Source: SIG307 sp964609025
Lineage (GTDB): Bacteria > Bacillota > Clostridia > Lachnospirales > Lachnospiraceae
DNA: 64,000 nt
Direction: 5' to 3'
Assembly (NCBI GenBank): GCA_964609025.1
Contig: CAZSQM010000014.1
Span: forward strand, 14,694-78,693
Shown: piece after piece, positions 51,885 through 61,564 of the stretch
Layout: the number at the start of each line of letters is the position of its first letter
Numbering within the stretch: position 1 is the stretch's first letter
The notes under the pieces: model-generated
The model's database searches: none
The model's input: the letters and a program-made list of their open reading frames with translations, nothing else
Told to the model about the DNA's origin: nothing
Translations under genes and position numbers: made by a program

Positions 51885-53168
51885 ATGACAACGAATATCG
51901 AAACCAAATGTATCCATGAGGGCTGGAAGCCTGCACAGGGCGAAGCAAGACAGCTTCCGATTTATCAAAGCACAACGTTTAAATACGATACCAGCGAGGC
52001 AATGGGAAAGCTGTTTGATTTGGAAGCAGAGGGTTATTTTTATACCAGATTGCAGAACCCGACCAACGATGCGGTAGCTGCAAAGATTTGTGCGCTGGAG
52101 GGCGGTGTGGGCGCTATGCTTACTTCCTCCGGTCAGGCGGCAAACTTTTTTGCCCTGTTTAATATTTGCGAAGCGGGCGACCACTTTATCGCATCTTCTT
52201 CTATTTACGGCGGCACCTACAACCTGTTCGGTGTTACGATGAAGAAGATGGGAATCGAGTGTACCTTTGTGGACCAGGAGCTTCCGGAGGAAGAGCTTGC
52301 AAAGTATTTCCGTCCGAACACAAAGGCGGTTTTCGGTGAAACCATCACGAATCCGACCGTTTCGATTTTTGACTTTGAAAAGTTCGCAAGACTGGCACAT
52401 TCCCACGGCGTACCGCTGATTGTGGACAATACCTTTGCAACGCCGGCAAATTGCAGACCGTTTGAATGGGGTGCGGATATTGTCACTCATTCTACGACAA
52501 AGTATATGGACGGTCATGCCTGTGCCGTAGGCGGCTGTATCGTCGACAGCGGTAACTTTGACTGGATGAAGTACCCGGACAAGTTCCCGGGGCTTACGAC
52601 GCCGGATGAGTCCTACCACGGAATCACCTATGCGGAGAAGTTCGGTAAAGGTGCGTATATCACGAAAGCAACGGTGCAGCTGATGAGAGATTTAGGCTCT
52701 ATCCAGTCGCCGCAGAACGCATTTTATCTGAATCTGGGGCTGGAAACGCTGCCGCTTCGTATGGAGCGCCATTGTCAGAATGCATTGGCTGTGGCTAAGT
52801 TTTTAAAGACGCAGGAGAAGGTGGCCTGGGTACACTATGCGGGTCTTGAAGACGACAAGTATCATGCGCTGGCACAGAAGTATATGCCGAAGGGCACCTG
52901 CGGCGTGCTTGCGTTTGGTATCAAGGGTGGAAGAGAAGCGTCCATCCGGTTTATGGATTCCTTAAAGTTTGCTTCTATTGTAACCCATGTGGCAGATGCA
53001 AAGACCTGTCTGCTTCACCCGGCAAGCCACACGCACCGTCAGATGACCGATGAGCAGTTAGCAGAGGCAGGCGTGGCAACAGATTTAATCCGTCTTTCCG
53101 TCGGAATTGAAAACGTGGACGATTTGATTGCGGATTTGAAGCAGGCGTTAGAGAAACTGGAAAAGTAA
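51885..53168 (+). CDS. metY: O-acetylhomoserine sulfhydrylase
   Basis: 427 residues from ATG 51885 (AAAGGAG upstream). It is a PLP fold type I (Cys/Met metabolism) enzyme: PIYQSTTFKYDTSEAMGKLF, YFYTRLQNPTNDAVAAKICALE, SSGQAANFFAL, then the PLP lysine K206 in HSTTKYMDGHACAVGG. The C-terminal LRLSVGIENVDDLIADLKQAL is typical. It makes homocysteine from O-acetylhomoserine and sulfide in methionine synthesis. The gap before it (72 bases) is too short for a SAM riboswitch. Confidence 0.93.
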   Translation: MTTNIETKCIHEGWKPAQGEARQLPIYQSTTFKYDTSEAMGKLFDLEAEGYFYTRLQNPTNDAVAAKICALEGGVGAMLTSSGQAANFFALFNICEAGDHFIASSSIYGGTYNLFGVTMKKMGIECTFVDQELPEEELAKYFRPNTKAVFGETITNPTVSIFDFEKFARLAHSHGVPLIVDNTFATPANCRPFEWGADIVTHSTTKYMDGHACAVGGCIVDSGNFDWMKYPDKFPGLTTPDESYHGITYAEKFGKGAYITKATVQLMRDLGSIQSPQNAFYLNLGLETLPLRMERHCQNALAVAKFLKTQEKVAWVHYAGLEDDKYHALAQKYMPKGTCGVLAFGIKGGREASIRFMDSLKFASIVTHVADAKTCLLHPASHTHRQMTDEQLAEAGVATDLIRLSVGIENVDDLIADLKQALEKLEK

Positions 53169-53267
53169 ACGGGGCAGAGCGGCATCGTACGAAAATCAAG
53201 GAAGATTAAGTATTAAATTATAGCTTTTCGGGGCATACTGTTACCAAAAAAAGAAAGGGAAAACAGT

Positions 53268-54032
53268 ATGAACCGTGACGAGGAGCAAAACAGGAATCCG
53301 GGCAATGCGCCGGAAAACGAGGAAAACAAATCCGGAGAGGAAAGAAAAGAGCAGCGTGAGGCCGCAAAGCAGCGGGATGAGAAAATTTCGGAGTACGGGC
53401 AGACCGTATTAAATGCGGAGGAGCCGGGGAAAAGGGTGCATCTGCTTTCCATCATCGGGGAAATCGAAGGACATGAGTGTCTGGCGCAGAATGTAAAGAC
53501 GACAAAGTACGAGCATGTTTTACCTCAGCTTGCCGTGATTGAGGACGATAAAAGCATCGGCGGGCTGTTGATTTTACTGAATACGGTAGGAGGCGACGTG
53601 GAAAGCGGCCTCGCCATTGCGGAGATGATTGCATCGTTAAGCAAGCCGACGGTATCGCTGGTGCTTGGCGGAGGGCACTCCATCGGCGTGCCGCTTGCGG
53701 TTTCCACGGACTATTCCTTTATTGTACCCACCGGAACCATGATTGTACATCCGGTCCGTATGAGCGGCATGGTAATCGGGGCGCCGCAGACCTATGATTA
53801 TTTCCGGCGAATTCAGGACCGCATTACCGGTTTTATTGAGTCGCACAGTAAGGTAAAAAAGGAACGCATCGAGGAACTGATGTTAAAGGAAGGGGAGCTT
53901 ACGAAAGACCTCGGGACGATTTTAGTCGGTGAGGACGCGGTAAGAGAGGGACTGATTGATGAGGTCGGAGGCATTCAGGCGGCGATGAGAAAGATTTACG
54001 AGATGATGGAGGAGCGGGAGAGAAAAGAGTAA
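53268..54032 (+). CDS. ClpP-like serine protease (TepA/YmfB type)
   Basis: 254 residues. The first 60 are highly charged and probably disordered (Glu/Lys/Asn rich). The ClpP/crotonase-fold domain follows: LLILLNTVGGDVESGLAIAE, then the nucleophile S138 in GGGHSIGVPLAV and H161 in TMIVHPVRMSG; GEDAVREGLIDEVGG is the ClpP-like end. It resembles B. subtilis TepA/YmfB, an active-site-containing ClpP relative found in spore formers. In B. subtilis that gene lies next to spoIIIE, and here ftsK/spoIIIE is 4 kb downstream, consistent with a disrupted ancestral cluster. Confidence 0.87.
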   Translation: MNRDEEQNRNPGNAPENEENKSGEERKEQREAAKQRDEKISEYGQTVLNAEEPGKRVHLLSIIGEIEGHECLAQNVKTTKYEHVLPQLAVIEDDKSIGGLLILLNTVGGDVESGLAIAEMIASLSKPTVSLVLGGGHSIGVPLAVSTDYSFIVPTGTMIVHPVRMSGMVIGAPQTYDYFRRIQDRITGFIESHSKVKKERIEELMLKEGELTKDLGTILVGEDAVREGLIDEVGGIQAAMRKIYEMMEERERKE

Positions 54033-54061
54033 AAGAGACCGGGAAGCTCCCTTTTCGTAGT

Positions 54062-54352
54062 TTACCGAAACAGCGTACAATTTCCCGACTCTCTGTAATA
54101 CCGAATCCGTTCTTCAATGGGTTCCCTGCCGCAGCCGAGCTGCTTCCCGAGGCAGTCGATACAAAGAAACGAGGTAGCGGTTCGGGAAATCAGCTTCATA
54201 TAAATGGCTTTGTCGTCGGCGGCCAACAAAGCGCCGCAGTTCTTGCAGACAGAGCTATCCCGTGTGTCGGAGCTGTTTCGGAGATGGGCTGCCTCCGACG
54301 GACTTTGACCGGCAGGCGGCAAAGCGGCGGAAGGAAGGTGGTAGGCGCTCAT
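54062..54352 (-). CDS. Small zinc-ribbon protein of unknown function
   Basis: 96 residues. Two CxxC pairs, C36/C39 in VCKNCGALLA and C64/C67 in FLCIDCLGKQLGC, suggest a treble-clef or zinc-ribbon fold. The end IRYYRESGNCTLFR looks conserved from what I recall of clostridial proteins. The first 30 residues are low-complexity, and the true start could be later. Its ATG overlaps the stop of the alpha-galactosidase gene (ATGA), so translation is coupled. Function unknown; an RNA- or protein-binding adaptor is possible. Confidence 0.7.
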   Translation of the reverse strand: MSAYHLPSAALPPAGQSPSEAAHLRNSSDTRDSSVCKNCGALLAADDKAIYMKLISRTATSFLCIDCLGKQLGCGREPIEERIRYYRESGNCTLFR

Positions 54353-55515
54353 CGGCTTACCACCTTTGCGCGTACCACCATACAGTCATGGGCGGCAATG
54401 GTCGGAGCAAAGCGCTCGGTGAACGTGCCCAGTTCCTTGTGCTCCCAGCAGTCGTACAGAGAGAGCGCCGTGCCGGAAGCATACGGAATTCCCATATCCC
54501 AGAAGAGCAGCGGAAGCTCTCGGTTTCCTTCGCCGAGGTTGAAAAAGCCGATGGCAAGGTCGCCGTTTGTTAAAAGCTTTACGAGCATAAATGCGTCATA
54601 ACCGTGGAACCACTGCGGTTCCGGCTTGATCCGGTAGGCGCCGCGGCATTCCGGGTCCTGATTGATGGCAATCAGGTCCTTGTTTAACAGAATCCCTTTT
54701 GTTTCTTTGTTTGCCTTGCGGATGTCGCAACCAATCATCAGCGGTGACCCCATCAGTGCCCAAAGAGAAAAGTGTGTTTTATATTCAATATCGGTGCAGC
54801 CGCCGATTTTACTGCGAATCCAGTCGTTGTTGCTGCCGCCGTACATGCCGACAATCAGCATATCCATGTCGTTGTGACAGTAAGTGCCGGTGTAGCATTC
54901 CTTTTCCAGCTGGGAGAGGGCAAGGGTTTTTACGGACTCCCAGTTGTCCTGTATGTCGGCGGTGGAGCGATACATATGGGCGCCGGCTTCGCGAACCCAT
55001 TGGTATACATTATCTTCGCCCCAGTTGCAGGCAGAAAAGAGGATATCCCTGCCGCAGTTTTTTAAGGCAATTCCCATCCGTTTGTAAAGAAGTTCGCCGT
55101 TAATTTGGCGCGGTTTAAAGCAGTAATCGTATTTTAAGAAATCAACGCCCCATTCGGCAAACTGTCTGGCATCCTGAAATTCGTGTTCAAAGCTGCCCGG
55201 ATATCCGGCGCAGGTATGGGTTCCGGCGCAGGAATACATCCCGAACTTTAATCCCTTTTCGTGAATATAGTCGGCAAGCGCTTTCATGCCGCTCGGAAAT
55301 TTTGCCGGATCGGCAACCAGACTGCCGTCGGCGGCCCTTTCCCGCAGGCTCCAGCAGTCGTCAATGACGATGTATTCGTATCCGGCGTCTTTGTAGCCCT
55401 CCGATACAAATACATCGGCAACGTTTTTGATTAAGGTTTCGTTGATATCCCAGGTAAAGGTATTCCATGAGTTCCAGCCCATAGCCGGAAGCATGCCTGT
55501 CTTTGGATTTGTCAT
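54349..55515 (-). CDS. Alpha-galactosidase, GH27
   Basis: 388 residues from ATG 55515 (CGGAGGAA upstream). PAMGWNSWNTFTWDINETLI and YIVIDDCWSLRER are GH27 signatures; the nucleophile is D130 in FLKYDYCF and the acid/base D187 in RSTADIQDNW. GSPLMIGCDIR and LLNKDLIAINQDP complete the barrel, and a beta-sandwich domain ends the protein. No signal peptide, so it acts on imported oligosaccharides such as raffinose or galactomannan fragments. It is coupled to the zinc-ribbon gene. Confidence 0.95.
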   Translation of the reverse strand: MTNPKTGMLPAMGWNSWNTFTWDINETLIKNVADVFVSEGYKDAGYEYIVIDDCWSLRERAADGSLVADPAKFPSGMKALADYIHEKGLKFGMYSCAGTHTCAGYPGSFEHEFQDARQFAEWGVDFLKYDYCFKPRQINGELLYKRMGIALKNCGRDILFSACNWGEDNVYQWVREAGAHMYRSTADIQDNWESVKTLALSQLEKECYTGTYCHNDMDMLIVGMYGGSNNDWIRSKIGGCTDIEYKTHFSLWALMGSPLMIGCDIRKANKETKGILLNKDLIAINQDPECRGAYRIKPEPQWFHGYDAFMLVKLLTNGDLAIGFFNLGEGNRELPLLFWDMGIPYASGTALSLYDCWEHKELGTFTERFAPTIAAHDCMVVRAKVVSR

Positions 55516-55710
55516 AGAGATATTCCTCCGATTTCTAATTAGTATACGAATCAATTATGCTTGTATAATAAACAATTTTATCATAGCATACAGTATGAAA
55601 AAAAACAATTACTTTAACAGTTTTTTTTGTTTGATGTCGGAAGATTATTGACGATTCGGACGGGGAACGGTATAATAAATACTTGAAAATTTTTGTTTCG
55701 GAGGTAGAAG

Positions 55711-56868
55711 ATGAAAAGAAAGACAAAAATCGGAGCCGGTGTTTTATGCTCCCTGTTGTTATTGGGTTCGGCTGCATCCCTGGCAGGCTGTTCCGCAAAA
55801 GAAACGGACGGGAAAAATCCTACTGTGACGGAAGCCCCTTCGCAGGGGCAGGAAGAACCGACGAAAGCACCGACCACGGAACCGACGAAAGCACCGACGC
55901 CGGAGCCGACAAAGACGCCGACGCCGGAACCGACAAAGGCACCGACGCCGGAACCGACAAAAGCGCCGACAGAGAGCGGTGAGGAAGCGAAAGGAGATTC
56001 GGAGATGTATCGGTTCGGTTTTGGAGAGGAAAGTGCGCCGGTAGAGGTCAATATTGAGATTCAGTGCCCGACGGAGTATCTGGTAAATTCCGTTAAGGTG
56101 AATTACGGAAAGATTGTAAAAACAAGCTACTATTCCACAACCTGCGAAAAAGACAGAAATGTGATTGTTCTGCTGCCTGACGGGTATACCGAGGAGAAGG
56201 AGTATCCGGTATTGTATGTACTGCACGGAATTTTCGGCGACGAAACCTCTATGATCGGAGACGGAAACAGCGGAATCCGCATTACGGTCGGAAATATGAT
56301 AGCAAAGGGTGCGGCAGAGGAAATGATTGTAGTATTCCCGTATATGTATGCGAGCAAGACACAGGATGTATGTACGGCCATTGATCTTGCCAATACGGCG
56401 GCGTATGACAATTTTGTAAACGACCTTGCGGACGATTTGATGCCGTTCTTAAAGGAAAATTATTCCGTGGCGTCCGGCAGGGAAAATACGGCGATTATCG
56501 GCTTTTCCATGGGAGGGCGCGAGTCTCTTGCCATCGGTTTTATGCGTCCGGATTTGTTTGGCTATGTCGGAGCAATCGCACCTGCGCCGGGCCTGACTCC
56601 GGGAAGGGACTGGGCAATGGCACACCCGGGACAGTTTGAGGAGGAGGAACTTGTATTTGCGGAGGATGAAGAACCCCCGTATGTACTTATGGTTTGCAGC
56701 GGCGATGCCGACAGCGTTGTGGGCAGTTTTCCGAAAAGCTATCATAATATTTTGCTGCGGAATCAGGTAAGTCATTACTGGTGGGAAATTCCGGGTTCCG
56801 ACCACGGCGACCCTGCGATTACGAGCGGAATTTACAATTTCTGCAAGGTGATTTTTAAGGCGGAATAA
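55711..56868 (+). CDS. Surface esterase lipoprotein (alpha/beta hydrolase, CE1/esterase D-like)
   Basis: 385 residues. A signal peptide ends with the lipobox LAGC (C27). Residues 50-90 are a tandem Pro/Thr linker (8-residue units) encoded by 24-base repeats. The hydrolase domain has VIVLLPDGYTEEKEYPVLYV then LHGIFGDETS; the nucleophile is S266 in GFSMGGRES, and the catalytic His H365 in GSDHGDPA. It resembles carbohydrate esterases (feruloyl or acetyl-xylan type) or esterase D-like enzymes; the bond cleaved is not certain. GGAGG lies upstream. It diverges from the GH27 gene, supporting a role in plant polysaccharide use at the surface. Confidence 0.9.
   Translation: MKRKTKIGAGVLCSLLLLGSAASLAGCSAKETDGKNPTVTEAPSQGQEEPTKAPTTEPTKAPTPEPTKTPTPEPTKAPTPEPTKAPTESGEEAKGDSEMYRFGFGEESAPVEVNIEIQCPTEYLVNSVKVNYGKIVKTSYYSTTCEKDRNVIVLLPDGYTEEKEYPVLYVLHGIFGDETSMIGDGNSGIRITVGNMIAKGAAEEMIVVFPYMYASKTQDVCTAIDLANTAAYDNFVNDLADDLMPFLKENYSVASGRENTAIIGFSMGGRESLAIGFMRPDLFGYVGAIAPAPGLTPGRDWAMAHPGQFEEEELVFAEDEEPPYVLMVCSGDADSVVGSFPKSYHNILLRNQVSHYWWEIPGSDHGDPAITSGIYNFCKVIFKAE
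55858..55974 (+). repeat. 24-base tandem repeat encoding a Pro/Thr linker
   Basis: Nearly five units of 24 bases, each encoding PTKAPTPE or a close variant, with substitutions mainly in third positions. The copy number could change by slippage, altering linker length without frameshift. Confidence 0.9.
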
Positions 56869-57074
56869 AGGAAAACGAAAAGAAAAGCCTGGCAAACGGT
56901 CTTTTTGCATGGAGGTAAAGAGGCGGTTTGCCATTTTTTATAGGATATACCGTGTTGCGGCAGCGTACCGGAACTTTACAAGCGATTGCCCTATTTTTCT
57001 GTGGGAGAGGGGTTGAGTTTTTGGGGGATTTCTTATATAATAAAAAGATGAGAAATTGAAAAGAGGGAAACAAA

Positions 57075-57935
57075 ATGGAGTTAATCAAAGCGATTATTCT
57101 GGGGTTGATTCAGGGGCTTGCGGAGTTCTTGCCGATCAGTAGTTCGGGACATCTGGCGATTTTTAAGTATGTGCTTGATTTTGATACGGATACGGGGCTT
57201 TTGTTTGATGTTTTACTGCATCTCGGAACCCTGGCCGCCGTCTTTGTTGCGTTTCGCAAGGATATTTTTGAATTGATTAAGGAAGGTTTTTCCATCATCG
57301 GGCAGTTTTTTAAAAGCGTATATTTACGCGTGGCAAAGAAGCAGAAGTGGCAGCCGGTCGTTACAACGCCGTACCGCCGTTTTGTTATGCTGGTGCTGGT
57401 ATCCACGATACCTACGGGGATTCTGGGAATTCTGTTAGACGATGCGATTACCGCGGCATCCGCAACGCTGATTGTACCCGGAATTCTTTTGCTGGTAAAC
57501 GGTGTGCAGCTGTTGATTTCCGACCATCTTGCGGACGGAAAACTTACGGCGGAGGATGTGTCCTACAAAAAAGCGGCGATTGTCGGCGTGGCACAGGGAG
57601 CCGCAACGTTTCCGGGAATTTCCCGTTCCGGTACGACCATTACAGCGTGCCTTGCCTGCGGCTTTTCCAGAGAGTTTGCGGTAAAGTATTCTTTTATTAT
57701 GTCGATTCCGGCAATTCTCGGTGCGCTTGTTTTGGAACTGCTTGATTTTTCACCGGAGCTTTTCTCTGCCTCCGACGCAGTGAATTATCTCGTAGGAACC
57801 GTGATTGCGGGTGTGGTAGGTTATGTGTGCATTAAGACGATGTTAGTAATTGTACGCGGAAAGAAGTTTAAGTATTTTGCATATTACTGCTTTGCAATGG
57901 GTGCGTTTGCGGTAATATTCAGCCTTTTGGCGTAG
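57075..57935 (+). CDS. uppP: Undecaprenyl-diphosphatase
   Basis: 286 residues, about eight membrane segments. GLIQGLAEFLPISSSGHLAI is motif 1 (catalytic Glu and SSSGH), and FPGISRSGTTITACLACG motif 2 with the catalytic Arg. It dephosphorylates undecaprenyl diphosphate so that the lipid carrier can return to peptidoglycan synthesis. AGAGGGAA precedes the ATG. ftsK follows 18 bases later. Confidence 0.96.
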   Translation: MELIKAIILGLIQGLAEFLPISSSGHLAIFKYVLDFDTDTGLLFDVLLHLGTLAAVFVAFRKDIFELIKEGFSIIGQFFKSVYLRVAKKQKWQPVVTTPYRRFVMLVLVSTIPTGILGILLDDAITAASATLIVPGILLLVNGVQLLISDHLADGKLTAEDVSYKKAAIVGVAQGAATFPGISRSGTTITACLACGFSREFAVKYSFIMSIPAILGALVLELLDFSPELFSASDAVNYLVGTVIAGVVGYVCIKTMLVIVRGKKFKYFAYYCFAMGAFAVIFSLLA

Positions 57936-57953
57936 AGTTTGAGGAGGAAGGAA

Positions 57954-60884
57954 ATGGCAGCCGGAAGTAAGGGAACAGGAACGAAAAGAAGTACCTCCGC
58001 GGGAACGTCCCGGAAACGGACGGGAAGCGGAACGAGAAGTACCGCAAGTACCGGAAGAAAGCGCAGTTCTGCGGCAAAGAGCAGGAAGAATACGGCGTCC
58101 TATGAACTTCAGAACGAGGTAGTGCTGATGATTACTCTTGTGGTGGCGGTACTGCTGTTTTTAAGTAATTTTAATCTGGGCGGCGCGGTCGGCGGAGCAA
58201 TTAACGGCGTCATGTTCGGCCTGTTCGGTATTTTGGCATATTTATTCCCGGTGATTTTGTTTTTCGGTATGGCGTTTTTTCTTGCAAATCGCGGTAACCG
58301 TACCCTCCCGGTGAAGATGCTGTATGCGCTTGGCATGCTGCTTATGCTGACGGCGTTTATCCAGCTTTTGACGACCTATCTTCCGACGCAGTGGAGTCCG
58401 GCAAAAGAAGGCGACACAATGCCGTTGGGACAGTATTATACCCTTGCAAGGGATTATAAGAAGGGCGGCGGTATTTTCGGCGGCTTTGTCTGCTATTTGT
58501 TTGAGCCGCTATTCGGCAGAGTCGGTTCGTTTGTCGTTGTGATTGCGGTATTTCTTGTTTGTTTCATGCTGTTTTCCAAAAAGGCGCTGTTTGCATGGAT
58601 TGCAAGGCGCAGCAGCGAGCGGTATGCCCTTCATAAGGTACACGCGATGGAGCGCAGGGAGTCGTTTGAACAAAGACAGGCGGAGAGAGAGCGGCTGGTA
58701 GAGGAAAAGCGAAAGGAACTGGGAGAACGGCGCGCAAAGACCTACCTTTTGTCCGAGGAAGAAAAGTTCGGAAAGGAAGCAGCGGTCGGGCAGGAGTCGG
58801 AACGGCAGCCGGGAACGGTAAAAAAGGAAAAGGAAAAAGAAAAGAGGAATTTTTTCGGAGGCAGGACGCCTACCGGAGAGTACACGCTGGATTTGAATCA
58901 TCAGTATACTTTGCCGGAACAGACAATTTCGGAGGTCAATACGCTTTATAACGAGGAACACAAGCAGCAGAACACAGGGCTTCATATGATGGAAATTTCT
59001 CCGGAAACGGGGGAATACAAGGAAACTACATATGTAGAACGAGAAAAAACGGCACAGGCTTCGCCAAAGCGTACAGAGCCGGCACAGATACATCGGGGAC
59101 CGACCGTTGCGGAGCAGCTGGAAGCACTGGGAGGTCAGCGGGACAGGCAGACTTCGGGCGGACAGGTATTCTGGGGAAATTCCGGAAGTTCCGAAGCAAA
59201 GCAGACGGAGCAGGAGAAGGTCCGGGATGCGGATGCGTCGGGTGAGGATATCGGAAGAACCGATGCAAGTGATGATTCTACATATGTAGAGCAAAGAAGA
59301 AAGAAGAACGAATACGGAAGTATGGTGCAGGAGAGCGGCAGCAAGGTTACAGGCGCAGCAAAGGAGGATGTCGCAGAGCCTCTTGTAATAGAAGAATCCG
59401 AGCCGGTGAAACGGTATGAGTTTCCGCCGGTGGAACTGCTTACGAAGCCGAAGGGCTCTAAGGGAGTTTCGGAACGGGATTTACAGGAAACGGCACGGAA
59501 GCTGCAAAGTACCTTAGAGAGCTTCGGTGTGCGTGTGACGGTGACGAATGTAAGCTGCGGTCCTGCGGTAACGCGGTACGAATTGCAGCCGGAGCAGGGG
59601 GTTAAGGTAAGCAAGATTACGAGCCTTGCGGATGATATTAAGTTGAATCTTGCGGCGGCGGACGTGCGGATTGAAGCGCCGATTCCGGGAAAAGCAGCCG
59701 TCGGAATTGAAGTGCCGAACAAGGAGAATTCTACCGTACTGCTGCGGGAACTGTTGGAATCGAAAGAGTTCCTTTCGCACGGTTCGAAGGTTGCGTTCGC
59801 GGTAGGAAAGGATATCGGCGGACAGACCGTGGTAACGGATATCGCGAAGATGCCGCACCTGCTGATTGCGGGAGCGACCGGTTCCGGTAAGTCGGTCTGC
59901 ATCAATACGTTGATTATGAGTATTTTGTATAAAGCCGACCCGTCGGAGGTGAAGTTAATTATGGTTGACCCGAAGGTGGTTGAGCTTTCGGTGTATAACG
60001 GCATTCCGCATCTGATGATACCGGTTGTGACCGATCCGAAGAAAGCGAGCGCGGCATTAAACTGGGCGGTTGTCGAAATGACGGAGCGGTATCAGAAGTT
60101 TGCGGAGCTCGGTGTTCGTGATTTAAAGGGGTATAACGAGCGGGTGGACGATGCGGCAAAACAGGGTCTTGAAGAAGAAAAGTACAAGCATCTTCCACAG
60201 ATTGTGATTATTGTGGACGAGCTTGCCGATTTGATGATGGTGGCGCCGGGCGAAGTGGAGGATTCCATCTGCCGTCTGGCACAGCTGGCGCGGGCTGCCG
60301 GTTTACATCTGGTGATTGCAACCCAGCGTCCTTCGGTCAACGTTATTACCGGTCTGATTAAGGCCAATATCCCGTCCCGGATTGCGTTTGCGGTATCCTC
60401 GGCCATCGATTCCAGGACGATTTTGGACGGCGCAGGCGCCGAAAAGCTTTTGGGAAAGGGCGATATGCTCTTTTTCCCATCCGGCTATTCCAAACCGGTG
60501 CGTGTGCAGGGTGCCTTTGTGTCCGACCATGAAGTAAGCGCTGTTGTGGATTTCTTAAAGAAGCAGAACGACGGAGCCGGTTACAGTGCGGAGGTGACCG
60601 AAAAGATTGCCAATATGCCGAGCGGGGCGGAAACTTCCGGCGCGTCCGGAACCCAGAACGGGTACGATGAGTATTTTGCGGACGCTGGAAAGCTGATTAT
60701 CGAAAAGGACAAGGCTTCCATCGGAATGCTGCAGCGTGCCTACAAAATCGGCTTTAACCGCGCGGCGCGGATTATGGATCAGCTTGCGGAAGCCGGTGTG
60801 GTAGGTCCGGAGGAAGGGACGAAGCCGCGGAAGGTTTTGATGACGGCGGAGGAGTTTGAGCAGTTTATAGGAGATTATGTCTGA
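57954..60884 (+). CDS. ftsK: DNA translocase FtsK/SpoIIIE
   Basis: 976 residues from ATG 57954 (GAGGAGGAAG upstream). A basic Ser/Thr/Gly N-terminus (1-45) precedes four membrane segments (about 58-215), then a long charged linker (about 225-500). The motor domain follows: alpha region near 510-600 (RYELQPEQGVKVSKITSL), Walker A GATGSGKS at 640-647, Walker B IVIIVDELADLMM, and ATQRPSVNVITGLIKANIPS. The C-terminal gamma winged helix (ASIGMLQRAYKIGFNRAARI) reads chromosome polarity sequences. It pumps DNA across the septum in division or sporulation. Its stop overlaps the yjjG-type gene (TGATG). Confidence 0.96.
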   Translation: MAAGSKGTGTKRSTSAGTSRKRTGSGTRSTASTGRKRSSAAKSRKNTASYELQNEVVLMITLVVAVLLFLSNFNLGGAVGGAINGVMFGLFGILAYLFPVILFFGMAFFLANRGNRTLPVKMLYALGMLLMLTAFIQLLTTYLPTQWSPAKEGDTMPLGQYYTLARDYKKGGGIFGGFVCYLFEPLFGRVGSFVVVIAVFLVCFMLFSKKALFAWIARRSSERYALHKVHAMERRESFEQRQAERERLVEEKRKELGERRAKTYLLSEEEKFGKEAAVGQESERQPGTVKKEKEKEKRNFFGGRTPTGEYTLDLNHQYTLPEQTISEVNTLYNEEHKQQNTGLHMMEISPETGEYKETTYVEREKTAQASPKRTEPAQIHRGPTVAEQLEALGGQRDRQTSGGQVFWGNSGSSEAKQTEQEKVRDADASGEDIGRTDASDDSTYVEQRRKKNEYGSMVQESGSKVTGAAKEDVAEPLVIEESEPVKRYEFPPVELLTKPKGSKGVSERDLQETARKLQSTLESFGVRVTVTNVSCGPAVTRYELQPEQGVKVSKITSLADDIKLNLAAADVRIEAPIPGKAAVGIEVPNKENSTVLLRELLESKEFLSHGSKVAFAVGKDIGGQTVVTDIAKMPHLLIAGATGSGKSVCINTLIMSILYKADPSEVKLIMVDPKVVELSVYNGIPHLMIPVVTDPKKASAALNWAVVEMTERYQKFAELGVRDLKGYNERVDDAAKQGLEEEKYKHLPQIVIIVDELADLMMVAPGEVEDSICRLAQLARAAGLHLVIATQRPSVNVITGLIKANIPSRIAFAVSSAIDSRTILDGAGAEKLLGKGDMLFFPSGYSKPVRVQGAFVSDHEVSAVVDFLKKQNDGAGYSAEVTEKIANMPSGAETSGASGTQNGYDEYFADAGKLIIEKDKASIGMLQRAYKIGFNRAARIMDQLAEAGVVGPEEGTKPRKVLMTAEEFEQFIGDYV

Positions 60885-61561
60885 TGAAGTATGATGTTCT
60901 TTTGTTTGACGCAGACGATACGCTGTTTGATTTCGGAAGGGCAATGCGGACGTCGCTGCGGGAGGCAATGGAGTTTCTTGGAATTCCGTTTCGGCCGGAG
61001 TATTGTACGGTGTATGAAACACTCAATACGGCGCTCTGGAAGCAGTTGGAACGTGGGGAAATTACGAAGGAAGCGCTAAAAAAAAGGCGTATGGCGGAAT
61101 TTTTTGCGGCGTTAGGGATAACAGCGGACGCCGGAAAGATGCAGGAGAAATACCAGCAGTGTTTAAATGCCAGCGCTTATCTGCTTCCGGACGCAAAGAA
61201 GGTGCTGACCGCCCTTGCGGGACAGAAGCGTTGTTATCTTGTGACAAACGGGTTTGCGGAAACGCAGCGCGGCCGTTTGAAAAAGGCGGGAATCGAGGGC
61301 TGCTTTCGAGGGCTGTTTATTTCGGAGGAAATCGGCTGGCAGAAGCCGAGGAAGGAGTTCTTTGACGCAGTATTTTCGGTTCTCGGGGAGAATTGCCGGG
61401 AGCGTACCGTCATTATCGGGGATTCCCTGACATCGGATATCTTAGGAGGAAACAATGCCGGAATCGCTACCTGCTGGTACAATCCGCATCGGAAGGAAAA
61501 CACGCTGGGAGTTTCGGTAACGAAGGAAATTCATACGCTTACGGAGCTTTTGGAAATGTAA
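60884..61561 (+). CDS. yjjG: YjjG-family HAD nucleotidase
   Basis: 225 residues. YDVLLFDADDTLFDFGRA is HAD motif I; YLVTNGFAETQRGRL is motif II; WQKPRKEFFDAV supplies the Lys of motif III; and IIGDSLTSDILGGNNAG is motif IV. It matches noncanonical pyrimidine nucleotidases of the YjjG/YfnB group, which remove modified nucleotides such as 5-fluoro-dUMP. Start overlaps the ftsK stop, so it is in the uppP-ftsK transcript. Confidence 0.93.
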   Translation: MKYDVLLFDADDTLFDFGRAMRTSLREAMEFLGIPFRPEYCTVYETLNTALWKQLERGEITKEALKKRRMAEFFAALGITADAGKMQEKYQQCLNASAYLLPDAKKVLTALAGQKRCYLVTNGFAETQRGRLKKAGIEGCFRGLFISEEIGWQKPRKEFFDAVFSVLGENCRERTVIIGDSLTSDILGGNNAGIATCWYNPHRKENTLGVSVTKEIHTLTELLEM

Positions 61562-61564
61562 AGG

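Noticed and set aside
55858..55974. CRISPR-like array
   Set aside because: The repeats are contiguous 24-base coding units without spacers and encode a Pro/Thr linker.
55614..56051. Gly/Val-rich minus-strand frame (VGAFVGSGVG repeats)
   Set aside because: It is the reverse reading of the 24-base tandem repeat inside the esterase gene and has no ribosome site.
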